Numbered from the stretch's first letter, positions 34,743 through 45,336 are shown. The stretch: 64,000 bases of DNA from Macrococcoides bohemicum (GCF_042658685.1 NZ_JBHSQY010000001.1); one strand, 5' to 3'. The notes: a model not told the origin generated them from the sequence alone. Numbers and translations: made by a program.

Positions 34743-37451
34743 TTATTGTGTTAATTTATCTCTTAAAACCATTTGTAAAATGCCGCCATGACGATAGTAA
34801 TCTAACTCTACTTCTGAGTCAAATCGTGCTAAAGCGTTGAATTCAACTATAGTTCCATCAGTTTTCACTGCAGTTACTTTCACTTCATCACGTGGTTTGA
34901 TACCTTCGTTGATTTCAACAGAGAATGTTTCAGAACCATCTAATCCTAATTTATCAGCAGAATCACCTTTTAAGAATTGTAATGGCAATACACCCATCAT
35001 CACTAAGTTAGAACGGTGAATACGTTCGTAACTTTGAGCGATAACTGTTTTAACGCCTAATAGGTTAGTCCCTTTTGCAGCCCAGTCACGACTAGAACCC
35101 ATACCGTAATCATTTCCAGCTAATACGACTAATCCTTTGCCATCTGCCTGATATTTCATACAAGCATCGAAAATCGGCATTACTTCGCCCGTTGGCCAGT
35201 AAGTTGTAAATCCACCTTCAGTACCTGGTGCGATTTGGTTTTTAATACGGATATTTGCAAATGTACCGCGCATCATAACTTCATGGTTACCACGACGAGA
35301 GCCGTAAGAGTTGAAATCACGAATTTCAACACCATTTTCTCTTAAGTATTTTCCTGCTGGTGTATCTTTACCGATAGCACCTGCTGGAGAAATGTGGTCA
35401 GTTGTAACTGAATCACCAAATTTACCCATAACCGCTAAATCTTTAAGCGGTGCAATACTTCCTGGTTCTTTTGATAACCCCTGGAAGAATGTAGGATTTT
35501 GAATATACGTAGAAGTAGGATCAAAATCATATAAAGGTTGATCAGTAGACTCAATTTGATTCCACATTTCGTTTGAATTAAAGACATTTTCATATTCTTT
35601 TCTGAATAATTCTGGTGTTACAACAGCATTTACTTCATTTTTAACTTCATCAATTGTTGGCCAGATATCTTTTAAGTAAACATCTTTGCCATCGTGTCCT
35701 TTACCGATCGGATCATTTTGTAAATCGATATCAACTGTACCCGCTAAAGCATATGCCACAACAAGTTGCGGTGAAGCAAGGTAGTTTGCTTTCACTAACG
35801 GATGAATACGGCCTTCAAAGTTACGGTTACCTGATAATACAGACGTTACTAATAAATCTTCATTTGAAATTGTTTCTTCAATTTCAGGTAATAACGGTCC
35901 TGAGTTACCGATACATGTCGTACATCCGTAACCTACAGTATTAAAACCTAATTGATTAAGATATGTTTGTAATCCTGAATCTTCAAGATAACCCGTTACA
36001 ACTTTAGATCCCGGTGCTAATGATGTTTTTACATAAGCTGGAACTTGTAATCCTTTTTCTACAGCTTTTTTAGCAACTAATCCAGCACCTAACATAACGT
36101 ATGGGTTTGATGTATTCGTACAAGATGTAATCGCCGCAATTGCGATATCTCCCGTTTTCATTGTGATAGATTTACCATCAGCAAGTGTAGCTGATGCAGT
36201 CTTATCAAATTCTGCTTTATCTAACCCATGACCTTGATTACCTGCTTTTGCAGTAACTGATTTCACAAATTCTTTTTTCATATCGCTAAGTTTGATTAAA
36301 TCTTGAGGACGTTTTGGTCCTGATAAAGAAGCTTCAACTGTTGAAAGATCTAGATTTAAAGTATCTGTATAAGTTGGATCTTCTTTATCTGTTGTGAAGA
36401 ACATTTCATTTTTCACTAAATATTCTTTTACAAGCTGGATATGTGCTTCATCACGACCTGTTAAGCGCATATAATTTAAAGCTTCTTCGTCAACTGGGAA
36501 GAAACCACATGTCGCACCATATTCAGGTGCCATATTGGCAATTGTCGCACGGTCTGCAAGTGGTAAATTCACAACACCAGGACCAAAGAATTCAACAAAT
36601 TTTCCTACTACTCCTTTTTTACGTAATTCCTGCGTTACACGTAATGCTAAGTCAGTTGCAGTTGTACCTTCAGGAAGCTCTCCGGTCAGTTTAACACCAA
36701 TAACTTCCGGTACCGGGAAATATGATGGTTGACCAAGCATACCCGCTTCAGCCTCAATACCACCTACACCCCATCCAAGTACACCGATACCATTGATCAT
36801 CGTTGTATGTGAGTCAGTACCTACTAATGTATCAGGGAAAGCAACATGTTCACCATTTACGTCACGTACGTGAACAACGTTCGCTAAATATTCTAAGTTT
36901 ACTTGATGTACGATACCTGTTGCTGGTGGAACTGCACGATAATTATCAAATGCTTTTGTCGCCCAGTTTAAGAATTGATATCGTTCTTTGTTACGTGCAA
37001 ATTCTAACTCCATATTGCGCTTTAACGCAGTTTCGTTACCATAAGCATCTACTTGTACCGAATGGTCAATTACTAAATCAACAGGTACTTCTGGATTAAT
37101 TTTCGTAACATCTCCACCAACATCATCCATTGCTTTACGAAGTGATGCTAAGTCAACGACCGCAGGTACACCAGTAAAGTCCTGTAAAATAACACGTGAC
37201 GGTTTAAACGGTACTTCAGCGTTTGGATCATTCTTTTTGCCCCATTTAACTAAATGCTTAATATGATCTTCATTAATTACACGACCATCATATTGACGTA
37301 ACACTGATTCTAGTAATACACGAATAGAATAAGGTAAATTTTTAATTTCACCTAAACCTAATGATTCTAAAGATTTTAAACTATAAAACGTGTACGATTT
37401 ACCATTTAATTCAAATGTCTGTTTTGCAGTTTGTTGTAAATTTGAATTCAT
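34743..37451 (-). CDS. acnA: Aconitate hydratase
   Basis: A 902-residue AcnA-type aconitase interconverting citrate and isocitrate in the TCA cycle. The 4Fe-4S cysteines are in ITSCTNTSNP and YGCTTCIGNSG; substrate residues are seen in VGTDSHTTMINGIGVLGWGVGGIEAEA, SYGSRRGNHEVMMRG and GMGSSRDWAAKG. The start lies behind AGGGGGA. The promoter region has a dyad over the -10, suited to a regulator such as CcpC/CcpE, though the actual regulator cannot be told. Confidence 0.96.
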   Translation of the reverse strand: MNSNLQQTAKQTFELNGKSYTFYSLKSLESLGLGEIKNLPYSIRVLLESVLRQYDGRVINEDHIKHLVKWGKKNDPNAEVPFKPSRVILQDFTGVPAVVDLASLRKAMDDVGGDVTKINPEVPVDLVIDHSVQVDAYGNETALKRNMELEFARNKERYQFLNWATKAFDNYRAVPPATGIVHQVNLEYLANVVHVRDVNGEHVAFPDTLVGTDSHTTMINGIGVLGWGVGGIEAEAGMLGQPSYFPVPEVIGVKLTGELPEGTTATDLALRVTQELRKKGVVGKFVEFFGPGVVNLPLADRATIANMAPEYGATCGFFPVDEEALNYMRLTGRDEAHIQLVKEYLVKNEMFFTTDKEDPTYTDTLNLDLSTVEASLSGPKRPQDLIKLSDMKKEFVKSVTAKAGNQGHGLDKAEFDKTASATLADGKSITMKTGDIAIAAITSCTNTSNPYVMLGAGLVAKKAVEKGLQVPAYVKTSLAPGSKVVTGYLEDSGLQTYLNQLGFNTVGYGCTTCIGNSGPLLPEIEETISNEDLLVTSVLSGNRNFEGRIHPLVKANYLASPQLVVAYALAGTVDIDLQNDPIGKGHDGKDVYLKDIWPTIDEVKNEVNAVVTPELFRKEYENVFNSNEMWNQIESTDQPLYDFDPTSTYIQNPTFFQGLSKEPGSIAPLKDLAVMGKFGDSVTTDHISPAGAIGKDTPAGKYLRENGVEIRDFNSYGSRRGNHEVMMRGTFANIRIKNQIAPGTEGGFTTYWPTGEVMPIFDACMKYQADGKGLVVLAGNDYGMGSSRDWAAKGTNLLGVKTVIAQSYERIHRSNLVMMGVLPLQFLKGDSADKLGLDGSETFSVEINEGIKPRDEVKVTAVKTDGTIVEFNALARFDSEVELDYYRHGGILQMVLRDKLTQ

Positions 37452-37490
37452 TTTGCGTTCCCCCTAAAGATTATTAAAGCCTTTACATCT

Positions 37491-37532
37491 CTATTTTAAT
37501 CAAAATAGAATGAGAAGTAAATATTATCACAT
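37491..37532 (-). promoter_or_regulatory. acnA promoter with dyad over the -10 element
   Basis: Minus strand: TTTACT, 17 bases, TAAAAT. The -10 lies in the palindrome CTATTTT-GATT-AAAATAG (37491-37508). Confidence 0.5.
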
Positions 37533-37577
37533 TCCAAATAAGCTATACTGGTTTATAAGTTTTACTTATAATAAAAA

Positions 37578-37607
37578 GGCAGTTCAAGTAAAATAACCTG
37601 AACTGCC
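37578..37607 (-). terminator. Hairpin upstream of the acnA promoter, after the opuD-type gene
   Basis: GGCAGTTCA / TGAACTGCC with a T-run on the minus strand. It lies immediately before the stop of the 37615-39168 gene in plus coordinates, so it probably blocks read-through from acnA's neighbour region and ends convergent reads. Confidence 0.5.
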
Positions 37608-37614
37608 ATTAAAA

Positions 37615-39168
37615 TTATTTATTTTTCTCCGGATTAACTTCATATGTTTTATTTCTAAATTTTTTATCCGGCTTCAATGTCAATCCAAGTCGCATTCTTT
37701 CTTTATTACCATCTTTATACACTGATATTAACATCATCAACAAAACGAATGAGAATGGGAAGGCTGCAATGATCGCTGCACTTTGCAATGCTGACAGACC
37801 ACCTGCATAAATAAGCGCTAGCGCAATTAGAGACTGCGAAACACCCCAGATAATTTTAATATTATTCGCTGGTTCTAAAGAGCCATTTGTAGACTGCATC
37901 CCTAATACAAAGGTCGCAGAATCAGCAGACGTTATAAAGAATGTACAGATTAATGTTAAAGCAATAAGTGACAGACCCATCGCCATCGGTAAATGTTCAA
38001 AGATTGCAAACAACTGTGTTTCAACAACCATTTCACCAATTTTAGGAACATCTTTAAATACTTCAATACCTGTAACTCCGAATACACTAAACCACAGCGC
38101 ACTAATAATTGTTGGTACGAGTAATACACCGATTAAAAATTCACGAATCGTTCTACCTTTTGATACACGTGCGATAAATATTCCGACAAATGGACTCCAG
38201 CTCATCCACCAGCCCCAATAATAAATTGTCCAGCTATTCATCCAGTCATGTTTATTTTTATCAAGTGGAGCAACATCAAAACTCATACTTAAAAAGTTTT
38301 GTAAGAGATTACCGATTGATGTTGAGAACATATTTAAAATTAATATGGTCGGTCCTAAAAATAAGACGGCGATTAATAATAAAGTAGCAATTGCAATATT
38401 TGCATTACTTAATATTTGTATCCCTTTAGATAGACCACTCCAGGCACTAGCAAGAAATAAAATCGTCACGATAAAAACAATGAGCAGCTTAACGTTAAAC
38501 GTGTTTGGTACATCAAAAAGATAATGTAAACCACCATTGATCTGCTGAGCACCCATACCTAATGAAACTGCAACCCCTACTACGGTTGCAAATACTGCAA
38601 GTACATCAATGATTGTTCCAATCCATCCATCAACTTTGTTACCTAATACAGGTCTAAGCGTTTTAGAAATTAATCCCGCTTCACCTTTTCTAAATTGAGC
38701 ATATGCAAGCCCTAATGCTACTACACCATAAGTGGCCCATGCATGAAATCCCCAGTGAAAGAATGTATAGCGAAATGCATCTTTCATCGCTTCATCCGAT
38801 TCTGGTTCAGCAACCGGTGAAGTAATAAAATGACTTAAAGGTTCAGATGCGCCATAAAATACTAAACCGATACCCATCCCTGCACTAAATAGCATTGCAA
38901 ACCATGAGATTGTATTAAATTCTGGCTTGTCTGACGGTTTACCTAATTTTAATTTTCCGATTGGACTTAATATCAAGAATAAACATGTGAAGACAAAAAT
39001 CGAAGTTATCATGACATAGTACCAGCCAAAGTACTCAGATATCCATTGATTGATCTCTCCTGTAACTTCACTAAACTGTTTAGGCATCGTGACACCAAGT
39101 AAAACAGTTATTGCAACAAGTGTTATTGCAATGTAAAAAACTGATGTTAATTTTTTTCCTTCTTTCAT
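37615..39168 (-). CDS. opuD: BCCT-family osmoprotectant (glycine betaine/choline) transporter
   Basis: A 517-residue carrier of the betaine/carnitine/choline transporter family with 12 membrane segments. The family block WTIYYWGWWMSWSPFVGIFI with its tryptophans, followed by ARVSKGRTIREF, is intact. OpuD-type carriers import glycine betaine with Na+ under osmotic stress. The neighbouring mscL (39424) handles the opposite, hypo-osmotic, shock. The symbol is by family and synteny (opuD2 in staphylococci). The 255-base spacer to mscL holds only AT-rich promoter DNA. Confidence 0.88.
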   Translation of the reverse strand: MKEGKKLTSVFYIAITLVAITVLLGVTMPKQFSEVTGEINQWISEYFGWYYVMITSIFVFTCLFLILSPIGKLKLGKPSDKPEFNTISWFAMLFSAGMGIGLVFYGASEPLSHFITSPVAEPESDEAMKDAFRYTFFHWGFHAWATYGVVALGLAYAQFRKGEAGLISKTLRPVLGNKVDGWIGTIIDVLAVFATVVGVAVSLGMGAQQINGGLHYLFDVPNTFNVKLLIVFIVTILFLASAWSGLSKGIQILSNANIAIATLLLIAVLFLGPTILILNMFSTSIGNLLQNFLSMSFDVAPLDKNKHDWMNSWTIYYWGWWMSWSPFVGIFIARVSKGRTIREFLIGVLLVPTIISALWFSVFGVTGIEVFKDVPKIGEMVVETQLFAIFEHLPMAMGLSLIALTLICTFFITSADSATFVLGMQSTNGSLEPANNIKIIWGVSQSLIALALIYAGGLSALQSAAIIAAFPFSFVLLMMLISVYKDGNKERMRLGLTLKPDKKFRNKTYEVNPEKNK

Positions 39169-39423
39169 TAAAAAACTCCTCTCTAATAATTATAAACAGT
39201 CTACAGTATAACAAAGAGAAAAGTTAATTTCAAATAAGTAAGTAACGAGAAAATATCACTTAATGTATAATTAATCGTTTTCATTATTATTTTAATGCTA
39301 TCGAAAAATTTTATTTATTAAAAGAATATGAATTTTTAATTAAAATTTAGCAAATAAATAAATAGATATTGATTTTTCATATTTATGTATGTAAAATAGA
39401 TTTATTATAGGAGGTGACTATAC

Positions 39424-39792
39424 ATGTCATTAATTAAAGAATTTAAAGAATTTGCGATTAAAGGAAATGTCCTGGATTTAGCAGTTGCAGTTGTTATTGG
39501 AGCAGCGTTTGGTAAAATCGTTTCTTCATTAGTAGCAGATGTTATCATGCCGATTATCGGTCTTATCTTTGGTGATACAGATTTCGCATCAAACTGGGCT
39601 TATAAAGGTATTAAATATGGTGTCTTCATTCAATCTATCGTTGATTTCTTAATCGTTGCAGCAGCCATCTTCTTATTCGTGAAATTAATCAATAAATTAA
39701 CTCGCAAGAATGATGTTGAAGAAGTTGAAGAAGCAGTTGAAGAAAATACTGTGTTATTAACGGAAATTAGAGATTTATTACGTTCTAAATAA
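39424..39792 (+). CDS. mscL: Large-conductance mechanosensitive channel
   Basis: A 122-residue MscL: an N-terminal amphipathic helix (LIKEFKEFAIKGNVLDLAV), the glycine-rich pore helix (AVVIGAAFGKIVSSLVADVIMP), a periplasmic loop, a second membrane segment (IVDFLIVAAAIFLFV) and a charged C-terminal bundle. It opens under membrane tension on hypo-osmotic shock. The start follows AGGAGG. It is divergent from the betaine carrier gene. Confidence 0.96.
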   Translation: MSLIKEFKEFAIKGNVLDLAVAVVIGAAFGKIVSSLVADVIMPIIGLIFGDTDFASNWAYKGIKYGVFIQSIVDFLIVAAAIFLFVKLINKLTRKNDVEEVEEAVEENTVLLTEIRDLLRSK

Positions 39793-39799
39793 TAATAGA

Positions 39800-39824
39800 A
39801 AAGAGATTGCAGATGCAATCTCTT
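39800..39824 (+). terminator. Terminator of mscL
   Basis: Hairpin AAAGAGATTGC-AGAT-GCAATCTCTTT followed by T's. Confidence 0.85.
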
Positions 39825-39836
39825 TTTTTATATCTA

Positions 39837-40463
39837 TTACTTCTTATAAGGTCCTTCTTTAATCATCGTCTTTACATCTTCAACAATTTCTGCCTTCGGA
39901 AATTTCTTATCTCCAGTATCTTTCCCTGCATAGTCCTTCATGATAACACCATTTTGATCTACTAAATAAAAAGATGTACCATGTGTTGCCTGGTCGTTGT
40001 CAGCAGTTGGTGGAACAACAATCGTTTTAAAATTCTCTTCTGCAAACTGACGGATAAACTTTTCATCATAATCAGTAATAGCAGTCCAGACATCTTTTGG
40101 TGGATTATACTGATTAATATATTTCTTAAGTTTTTCTGGGGTATCTTTCTTTGGATCTACACTAAAGCTTATAATTCCGTAGTCTTTAGATGATACACCC
40201 TCTTTTTTTAGTTCATCAGCAACTTTACTCATATTATAAGTCATCGGCGGACAAACGGTTTTACAGTTTGTAAATATAAAATCCACTAACCAGACTTTAC
40301 CTTTTAAATCCTTCTCAGAAATTTGTTTACCTTCTTCATTTGTCCCTGAAAATTCAGTAATGGTATTCCCAAATAAAGACTTAGGTACTATTCTTGAATT
40401 ACTACAAGCTGCAAAAATAAATAAAGTCGTTAAAATAATTGTAAAAAAACGTAATTTTTTCAT
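39837..40463 (-). CDS. SCO1/SenC family lipoprotein
   Basis: A 208-residue lipoprotein (KLRFFTIILTTLFIFAAC, lipobox FAAC at residue 20) with a thioredoxin-like SCO domain. The copper/thiol site CxxxC is in FTNCKTVCPPM, and the distal His is in DQATHGTSFYLVD. SCO proteins deliver copper or reduce thiols for the CuA site of cytochrome oxidase. It is a single gene; the CcdA/CcdC redox genes 6 kb away may serve the same pathway. Confidence 0.88.
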   Translation of the reverse strand: MKKLRFFTIILTTLFIFAACSNSRIVPKSLFGNTITEFSGTNEEGKQISEKDLKGKVWLVDFIFTNCKTVCPPMTYNMSKVADELKKEGVSSKDYGIISFSVDPKKDTPEKLKKYINQYNPPKDVWTAITDYDEKFIRQFAEENFKTIVVPPTADNDQATHGTSFYLVDQNGVIMKDYAGKDTGDKKFPKAEIVEDVKTMIKEGPYKK

Positions 40464-40572
40464 AAGCCCCTCCTATTTATCAAACATTAATATAACAAAT
40501 AATAGGTGTTATAAGTATATGAATACAAAGAAATTTTTGTCATAATTATTACAATTTTATATAATACAGAAA

Positions 40573-43500
40573 TTATTGAATCTTAAATGTTGCACTACTA
40601 TCAAAACCATTCGATTCAATCTTTAAAATTGCAGGTATTCTTTCTTTCAGGAGCTGTACATGACTAATCATTCCAACAAGTTTACCTGAAGTCTGCAAAT
40701 CGATTAATGCGTTAACTGCTACCTCTAATGTTTCATCATCCAACGTTCCAAAACCTTCATCGATAAACACAGATTCCAGATGAATCCCTCCAGAAATTTG
40801 CATCACAAAATCCGATAAACCTAATGCAAGGCATAAAGAAGCAATAAAAGTCTCTCCTCCAGACAACGAAGAGATATTTCTCATTTTATTCGCATTATAA
40901 TCAAATACATCTATTACAAGTCCTTGTTTGCCACCACCTCTTTTTTCAGCACGACGTCGTAACTCATAGCGATTACCCGTCATCTGTCTTAGGCGATTAT
41001 TAGCTAAAAGTAATGTCTGTTCCAGATAATACATTAACACATAAGTTTCAACATCAATCTTCTGAGCGTTATTTCCATTTAAAGCATTGCTCAATAACAC
41101 AAGTGATCGCACATCTTTCATTGTTGATTCATAATAAGTAAGTCTATCTTCAAGCTTTATAAACTGTATTGTATAGTTCTGATATTTCTCCTGCATAGAA
41201 CCGACATTTGAAATCAGTTCATTTACCATTTCTCTCATTATTTCCAGTTCGTGATGTAAAGTATCCAGATTAGGAGATTCACGATTGTCAATAATCTGAG
41301 TTAATCGGTCTATTTCATTGGATAGTGTGAGTCGCTTATCATGGAAATCTTTTATTTCGTTCTCAAATTGTTCAATGATAACGCTAATCTTTTTATCCGT
41401 ATACTTTACTTTAATTTCTTCAGGAATTTGATACTGTTCTATTCGTTCTTTGAAAAGCTGAATTGATTGAACGATTTCTTCTTTTTGTCTGTTCAAACTC
41501 TCAATACTCTGTTTGATAAGCAGTTTTTCTTTTTCATCTTGTGCGATATTATCTCTACATTGTTCAAAGGCAGATTCATAAGTTGAGATTTCAGCGTTAT
41601 AATTATTGTATCGTTCTATAAATGTCATGTAATCATCCGTATTCGTATCCTGCAGAAACTTTGAAAAATCAGATTCATCTGCGTGATATTGTTTCTCGGC
41701 CACAGTAACTTCCTCTTGAAGAAAGTTAAGTGATTCAACAAGTTGAACTATTTCATCCTGTGCTGCGTCAAGCGATTGTAATTGCTCTTGATACTTTAAA
41801 TTAACATTCGTTAGTTCGTGAAGTTCATCATCTGCACGTTTTATCTGATGAGAAAGTTGCACGTATATAGCTTGTAACTGTTCATGAAATGCCAAATACT
41901 CTGCATTACCGATTTTTTCGATTGTTATATTATCGATCCAAATATTCAGCGCATTTATTTCTTCAATATTTAATTTCGGTTTTTCTTCATCATAAATATT
42001 AGTAATTGAAGGTAGCAATTCTAATTCATTTATGTAAATTTCAATTGAGGTACTCACTTTTTGTTGACGTTGTTTTATTTGTTCTAGTTCTATCTGGTAT
42101 TTATGTGCTTCTATATGTGATGTATCATCTAGATTGTGAATAACATTCGCACAAACCGGACATTTATCTCCAACATTTAATTGAGATTTGATGTTTTCTA
42201 TCAGCTCAACATCCTGAACTTTCTCACTACTTTGTAAATCATTTAATTTAGATTTTAAAGACTTTATAGATTCATCGATATTTTGATATGTTTCCTTAGT
42301 TGTAAGTAAACGGTCTAATTGTCTGGTAATTTTTGATAATATAGAAATTTGCATTTTAACTTTTGTCATCGTATTGTCAAGCGCTTTGACTTTCGAATCA
42401 TTTTTAAGTACTTGTGTTTGAATTAGCTGTTTTTCTTTTTCGAATTTCTGCGCATTGTTTAATTTTTCTTGTATTGATTCAATCTTAATTGTTAAAATAT
42501 TAATTTTTTCTTTATTTTTAATGATATCTTGCTGTAAATTTTTATATTTTGAATGTGTGTAACGCTCATTTTGGATAACATATTTTTTCGTATCAGTTAT
42601 ATCATCAAAACTTTGTTGAAATGCTTCTTGTTGCTTACGCAATACCTCCAATCTTTTTTCTGTTTCCTGAAATTGATTATTAAGGTTCTGTATATTTTGT
42701 GATATCGTTTCTCTTTTCTCAACATGTGAGAATAAATCATTTTCAATCATCTTATAATGATCAAACTGAATTAGATGTTTTAAATCATTTTGTTTGTCAT
42801 TAATATTTTTTTCGTTTTCCATTAAGTCAATACGTGACGCTTCATGTTCCTTCAATTGCAAGATACTATCATTTAAGACTTCTGCAGCACTTACTTCTTT
42901 TTCTTTTTCTTTTAATAAATTTCGTTTGTTTTCAAGTGTTACTTTAAACTTCTCAGTTTCATCAGCCATCTTTATTAAGGCGGATTGAATAGTATCACGT
43001 TTATCTGTATATGTTTTTTGCTCATTATGGTCAATTAACCCTTCGAACATGGCAAACTGGACACCTATTTCAGATTCTAATGCCAGCATTTCTTTTTGAT
43101 CCTGCTGAACTTTTTCGCGCAGTTGTGAAGACAATTTTTGAATTTTCGTCGTATCGAATAGTGTGCGTAAAATATCAGATTTTTCTTTAGAGCTCGAGAC
43201 GAGTAATGATTTAAATTCACCTTGCGGTAATATAAATATTTTTCTAAAATGATGGGCATCCAGCTTTACGATATCTTTAATCTTTTCTTTTCCGGCAGTT
43301 AGTCCAGTTGCAAGTAATTTTTTTTCATTCTGAACGATTTCGTATACATTAAGCTGTGTTGGTTTCTTCGTCTTATTACCATTTTTTATAAAAGGTATGT
43401 CTCGATATATTTCATATTGTTTGCCCTGCATATAGAAGTTATAGATGACTTCTGTAGGCTCATCGTCCTGGGCATTTATATTCCTTAAATTAGATTCCTC

Positions 43501-43680
43501 ACGATCACTCGTTGACGAGACACCAAATAATGCGTACATCATACCATCAAAAATCGTCGTTTTTCCAGCACCGGTCTTACCGCTGATTAGAAATAACTGA
43601 TGATTTTGAAGGCTTTTAAAATCGATTGTTTCTTCCTTAAAAGGACCGAATGCTTTTAACGTTAATACGTTAGGTCTCAT
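40573..43680 (-). CDS. sbcC: Exonuclease SbcCD subunit C
   Basis: A 1035-residue SMC-like ATPase. Walker A (GKTGAGKTTIFDGMMYALFG) lies near residue 35, long coiled coils flank a zinc hook (GDKCPVCANVI) near residue 500, and the signature SSLSGGETFIASLCLALGLSD with Walker B (LESVFIDEGFGTLD) closes the ATPase head. With SbcD it cuts DNA hairpins and processes ends. Its start overlaps the sbcD stop by 11 bases. Given the many palindromes in this window, the protein is relevant to their stability. Confidence 0.95.
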   Translation of the reverse strand: MRPNVLTLKAFGPFKEETIDFKSLQNHQLFLISGKTGAGKTTIFDGMMYALFGVSSTSDREESNLRNINAQDDEPTEVIYNFYMQGKQYEIYRDIPFIKNGNKTKKPTQLNVYEIVQNEKKLLATGLTAGKEKIKDIVKLDAHHFRKIFILPQGEFKSLLVSSSKEKSDILRTLFDTTKIQKLSSQLREKVQQDQKEMLALESEIGVQFAMFEGLIDHNEQKTYTDKRDTIQSALIKMADETEKFKVTLENKRNLLKEKEKEVSAAEVLNDSILQLKEHEASRIDLMENEKNINDKQNDLKHLIQFDHYKMIENDLFSHVEKRETISQNIQNLNNQFQETEKRLEVLRKQQEAFQQSFDDITDTKKYVIQNERYTHSKYKNLQQDIIKNKEKINILTIKIESIQEKLNNAQKFEKEKQLIQTQVLKNDSKVKALDNTMTKVKMQISILSKITRQLDRLLTTKETYQNIDESIKSLKSKLNDLQSSEKVQDVELIENIKSQLNVGDKCPVCANVIHNLDDTSHIEAHKYQIELEQIKQRQQKVSTSIEIYINELELLPSITNIYDEEKPKLNIEEINALNIWIDNITIEKIGNAEYLAFHEQLQAIYVQLSHQIKRADDELHELTNVNLKYQEQLQSLDAAQDEIVQLVESLNFLQEEVTVAEKQYHADESDFSKFLQDTNTDDYMTFIERYNNYNAEISTYESAFEQCRDNIAQDEKEKLLIKQSIESLNRQKEEIVQSIQLFKERIEQYQIPEEIKVKYTDKKISVIIEQFENEIKDFHDKRLTLSNEIDRLTQIIDNRESPNLDTLHHELEIMREMVNELISNVGSMQEKYQNYTIQFIKLEDRLTYYESTMKDVRSLVLLSNALNGNNAQKIDVETYVLMYYLEQTLLLANNRLRQMTGNRYELRRRAEKRGGGKQGLVIDVFDYNANKMRNISSLSGGETFIASLCLALGLSDFVMQISGGIHLESVFIDEGFGTLDDETLEVAVNALIDLQTSGKLVGMISHVQLLKERIPAILKIESNGFDSSATFKIQ

Positions 43681-44785
43681 CTATTTCACCCCCTGCTCTT
43701 AGCAATGTATTAAGCGTATCAATTTGTTGGTCATCTAACGTTTCATCAGTCATTTCTTGATAAAATGTCGCTATAAGATCCATTGTATTAAGACTTGTAA
43801 CATCTTTACTCATCGTATTTGAACACTTTTCTTTCAATATCGGTTTTAATTCGAGTAAATTCGGATAAATCAGCTTTAATTTGGCCATCGGTTCATTGAC
43901 CGCTTCCATCTCGCTTAGTTCCAGTCTTAAATATGCATTCGGATTACATTCAAGCTGTAATTGCATTGCCTCATTATACGTTCCTTTTGCAACTTCCAAA
44001 TCTCTTTCATATTTTAATGGCTTAAATAAAACCTCATTTTCATTTAAGTCAAATATTCTATAACCTTTACGCTGACCAATTTCAGAGAAAGAATAACGCA
44101 TTATACTACCACTATAATATACTTTCTCGTCTTTTATTGCGTCTGGTGTATGCAGATGACCGAGCATCGTGTAGTCAAATCCATCAAATAATGATTTATT
44201 CACATGCTCAACAGTTCCGATAATAAGCTCTCTTTCAGATTCTGTAACTACGCCACCGGCAACAAAAAGATGACTGATTAAAATATTTTTCTTATTCTTA
44301 TCCATATTGTTTTCTATGTTCATAATTATCTTCTGATATGTATCCTGATGTGATCTTATCGATTCATCACTAAAATACTGACGGGCATATGCCGGATCAA
44401 TATAAGGTACTAAATAAAAGTGAATATCATCAATGATTACAGGTGTTAAACTATCTTCAATCGTTGTTGACAGATAATAATGAAACTGCTTAAAATAATT
44501 TCTTGCATGACCTAAACGTTCAGCACCATCGTGATTTCCACTTACAGCAAGTACAGGAATTTTTCTATCTACATTTACTGCAAGTAAGAATGACTCATAC
44601 ACTTGCATTGCTTCCTTTGATGGTATTGAACGATCATATATATCACCTGCAATCACTAGTACATCTATGCCTTCTTCATCAATTCGTTCTATGAGTTGAC
44701 TTAAAATCATCTGTTGATCACTCAGTAAAGAAAATTGATTGATTGTTCGTCCGATATGTAAATCTGCGATATGCATTATCTTCAT
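43670..44785 (-). CDS. sbcD: Exonuclease SbcCD subunit D
   Basis: A 371-residue Mre11-type nuclease from ATG 44785 (GAGGTG site upstream), giving MKIMHIADLHIGR; the longer in-frame extension lacks family similarity. Phosphoesterase motifs are intact: DLHIGR, VIAGDIYDRSIPS, AVSGNHDGAERL, SHLFV and MLGHLHTP. It forms an operon with sbcC, which overlaps its 3' end. Confidence 0.95.
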   Translation of the reverse strand: MKIMHIADLHIGRTINQFSLLSDQQMILSQLIERIDEEGIDVLVIAGDIYDRSIPSKEAMQVYESFLLAVNVDRKIPVLAVSGNHDGAERLGHARNYFKQFHYYLSTTIEDSLTPVIIDDIHFYLVPYIDPAYARQYFSDESIRSHQDTYQKIIMNIENNMDKNKKNILISHLFVAGGVVTESERELIIGTVEHVNKSLFDGFDYTMLGHLHTPDAIKDEKVYYSGSIMRYSFSEIGQRKGYRIFDLNENEVLFKPLKYERDLEVAKGTYNEAMQLQLECNPNAYLRLELSEMEAVNEPMAKLKLIYPNLLELKPILKEKCSNTMSKDVTSLNTMDLIATFYQEMTDETLDDQQIDTLNTLLRAGGEIDET

Positions 44786-44818
44786 ACTTTTCACCTCAGC
44801 ATTTATTATACAAAAAAA

Positions 44819-44841
44819 CACATCCCCGATATAGGGATGTG
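44819..44841 (-). terminator. Terminator after the DUF2922 gene
   Basis: Hairpin CACATCCC-CGATAT-AGGGATGTG followed on the minus strand by seven T's, separating the DUF1659/DUF2922 pair from sbcDC. Confidence 0.8.
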
Positions 44842-44885
44842 CCGATGGTGTATTCAACTTATATGCATTTATTTATATTCTATGA

Positions 44886-45110
44886 TTACTTTTCCTCTAA
44901 ATCAAAAAGAATAGTTTCAACTTTATCGACTAATTTTGCTGATTTTATCGAAACTGGCACGCCTGCTGTCGTAATAAAATATTTACTATTGACGATGCTC
45001 TCCATTACAGATAATACAGTTTCACGTGTTAAATCATGTTTCGGCTGATTCACTGTAAATGTGTAGTTTTTTCCAGTATCCGTTAGAAAATTCATTTGTA
45101 AGTTCTTCAT
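44886..45110 (-). CDS. DUF2922 small protein
   Basis: A 74-residue protein matching DUF2922 (LQMNFLTDTGKNYTFTVNQP...VLSVMESIVNSKYF). The function is unknown. It follows a DUF1659 gene by 22 bases; the two families are regularly encoded together in Bacillales, also beside sbcDC in staphylococci. Confidence 0.8.
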   Translation of the reverse strand: MKNLQMNFLTDTGKNYTFTVNQPKHDLTRETVLSVMESIVNSKYFITTAGVPVSIKSAKLVDKVETILFDLEEK

Positions 45111-45132
45111 TATTTATCCCTCTTTCTAATAA

Positions 45133-45336
45133 TTAGATAACTGCTTTAGTTTCAACTTTATCAATCTTCACATAATCTTCACCAGTTAATTCAGTCATTA
45201 ACATAGCAAAGTTTTGTAAATCACTATCAAGTAAATCCATACGCACTTGGTTAAAACGTCTCGTCTTAAATACTTCTTTACCATCATCTTTTACATCAGT
45301 GACATATAACAGATTTAATACAACTTCCTTTAACAT
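45133..45336 (-). CDS. DUF1659 small protein
   Basis: A 67-residue protein of the DUF1659 type (LNLLYVTDVKDDGKEVFKTR...DLQNFAMLMTELTGE). The start has an ideal AAAGGAGGTG site. It is the first gene of a two-gene unit with DUF2922, which probably act together; the role is unknown. Confidence 0.8.
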   Translation of the reverse strand: MLKEVVLNLLYVTDVKDDGKEVFKTRRFNQVRMDLLDSDLQNFAMLMTELTGEDYVKIDKVETKAVI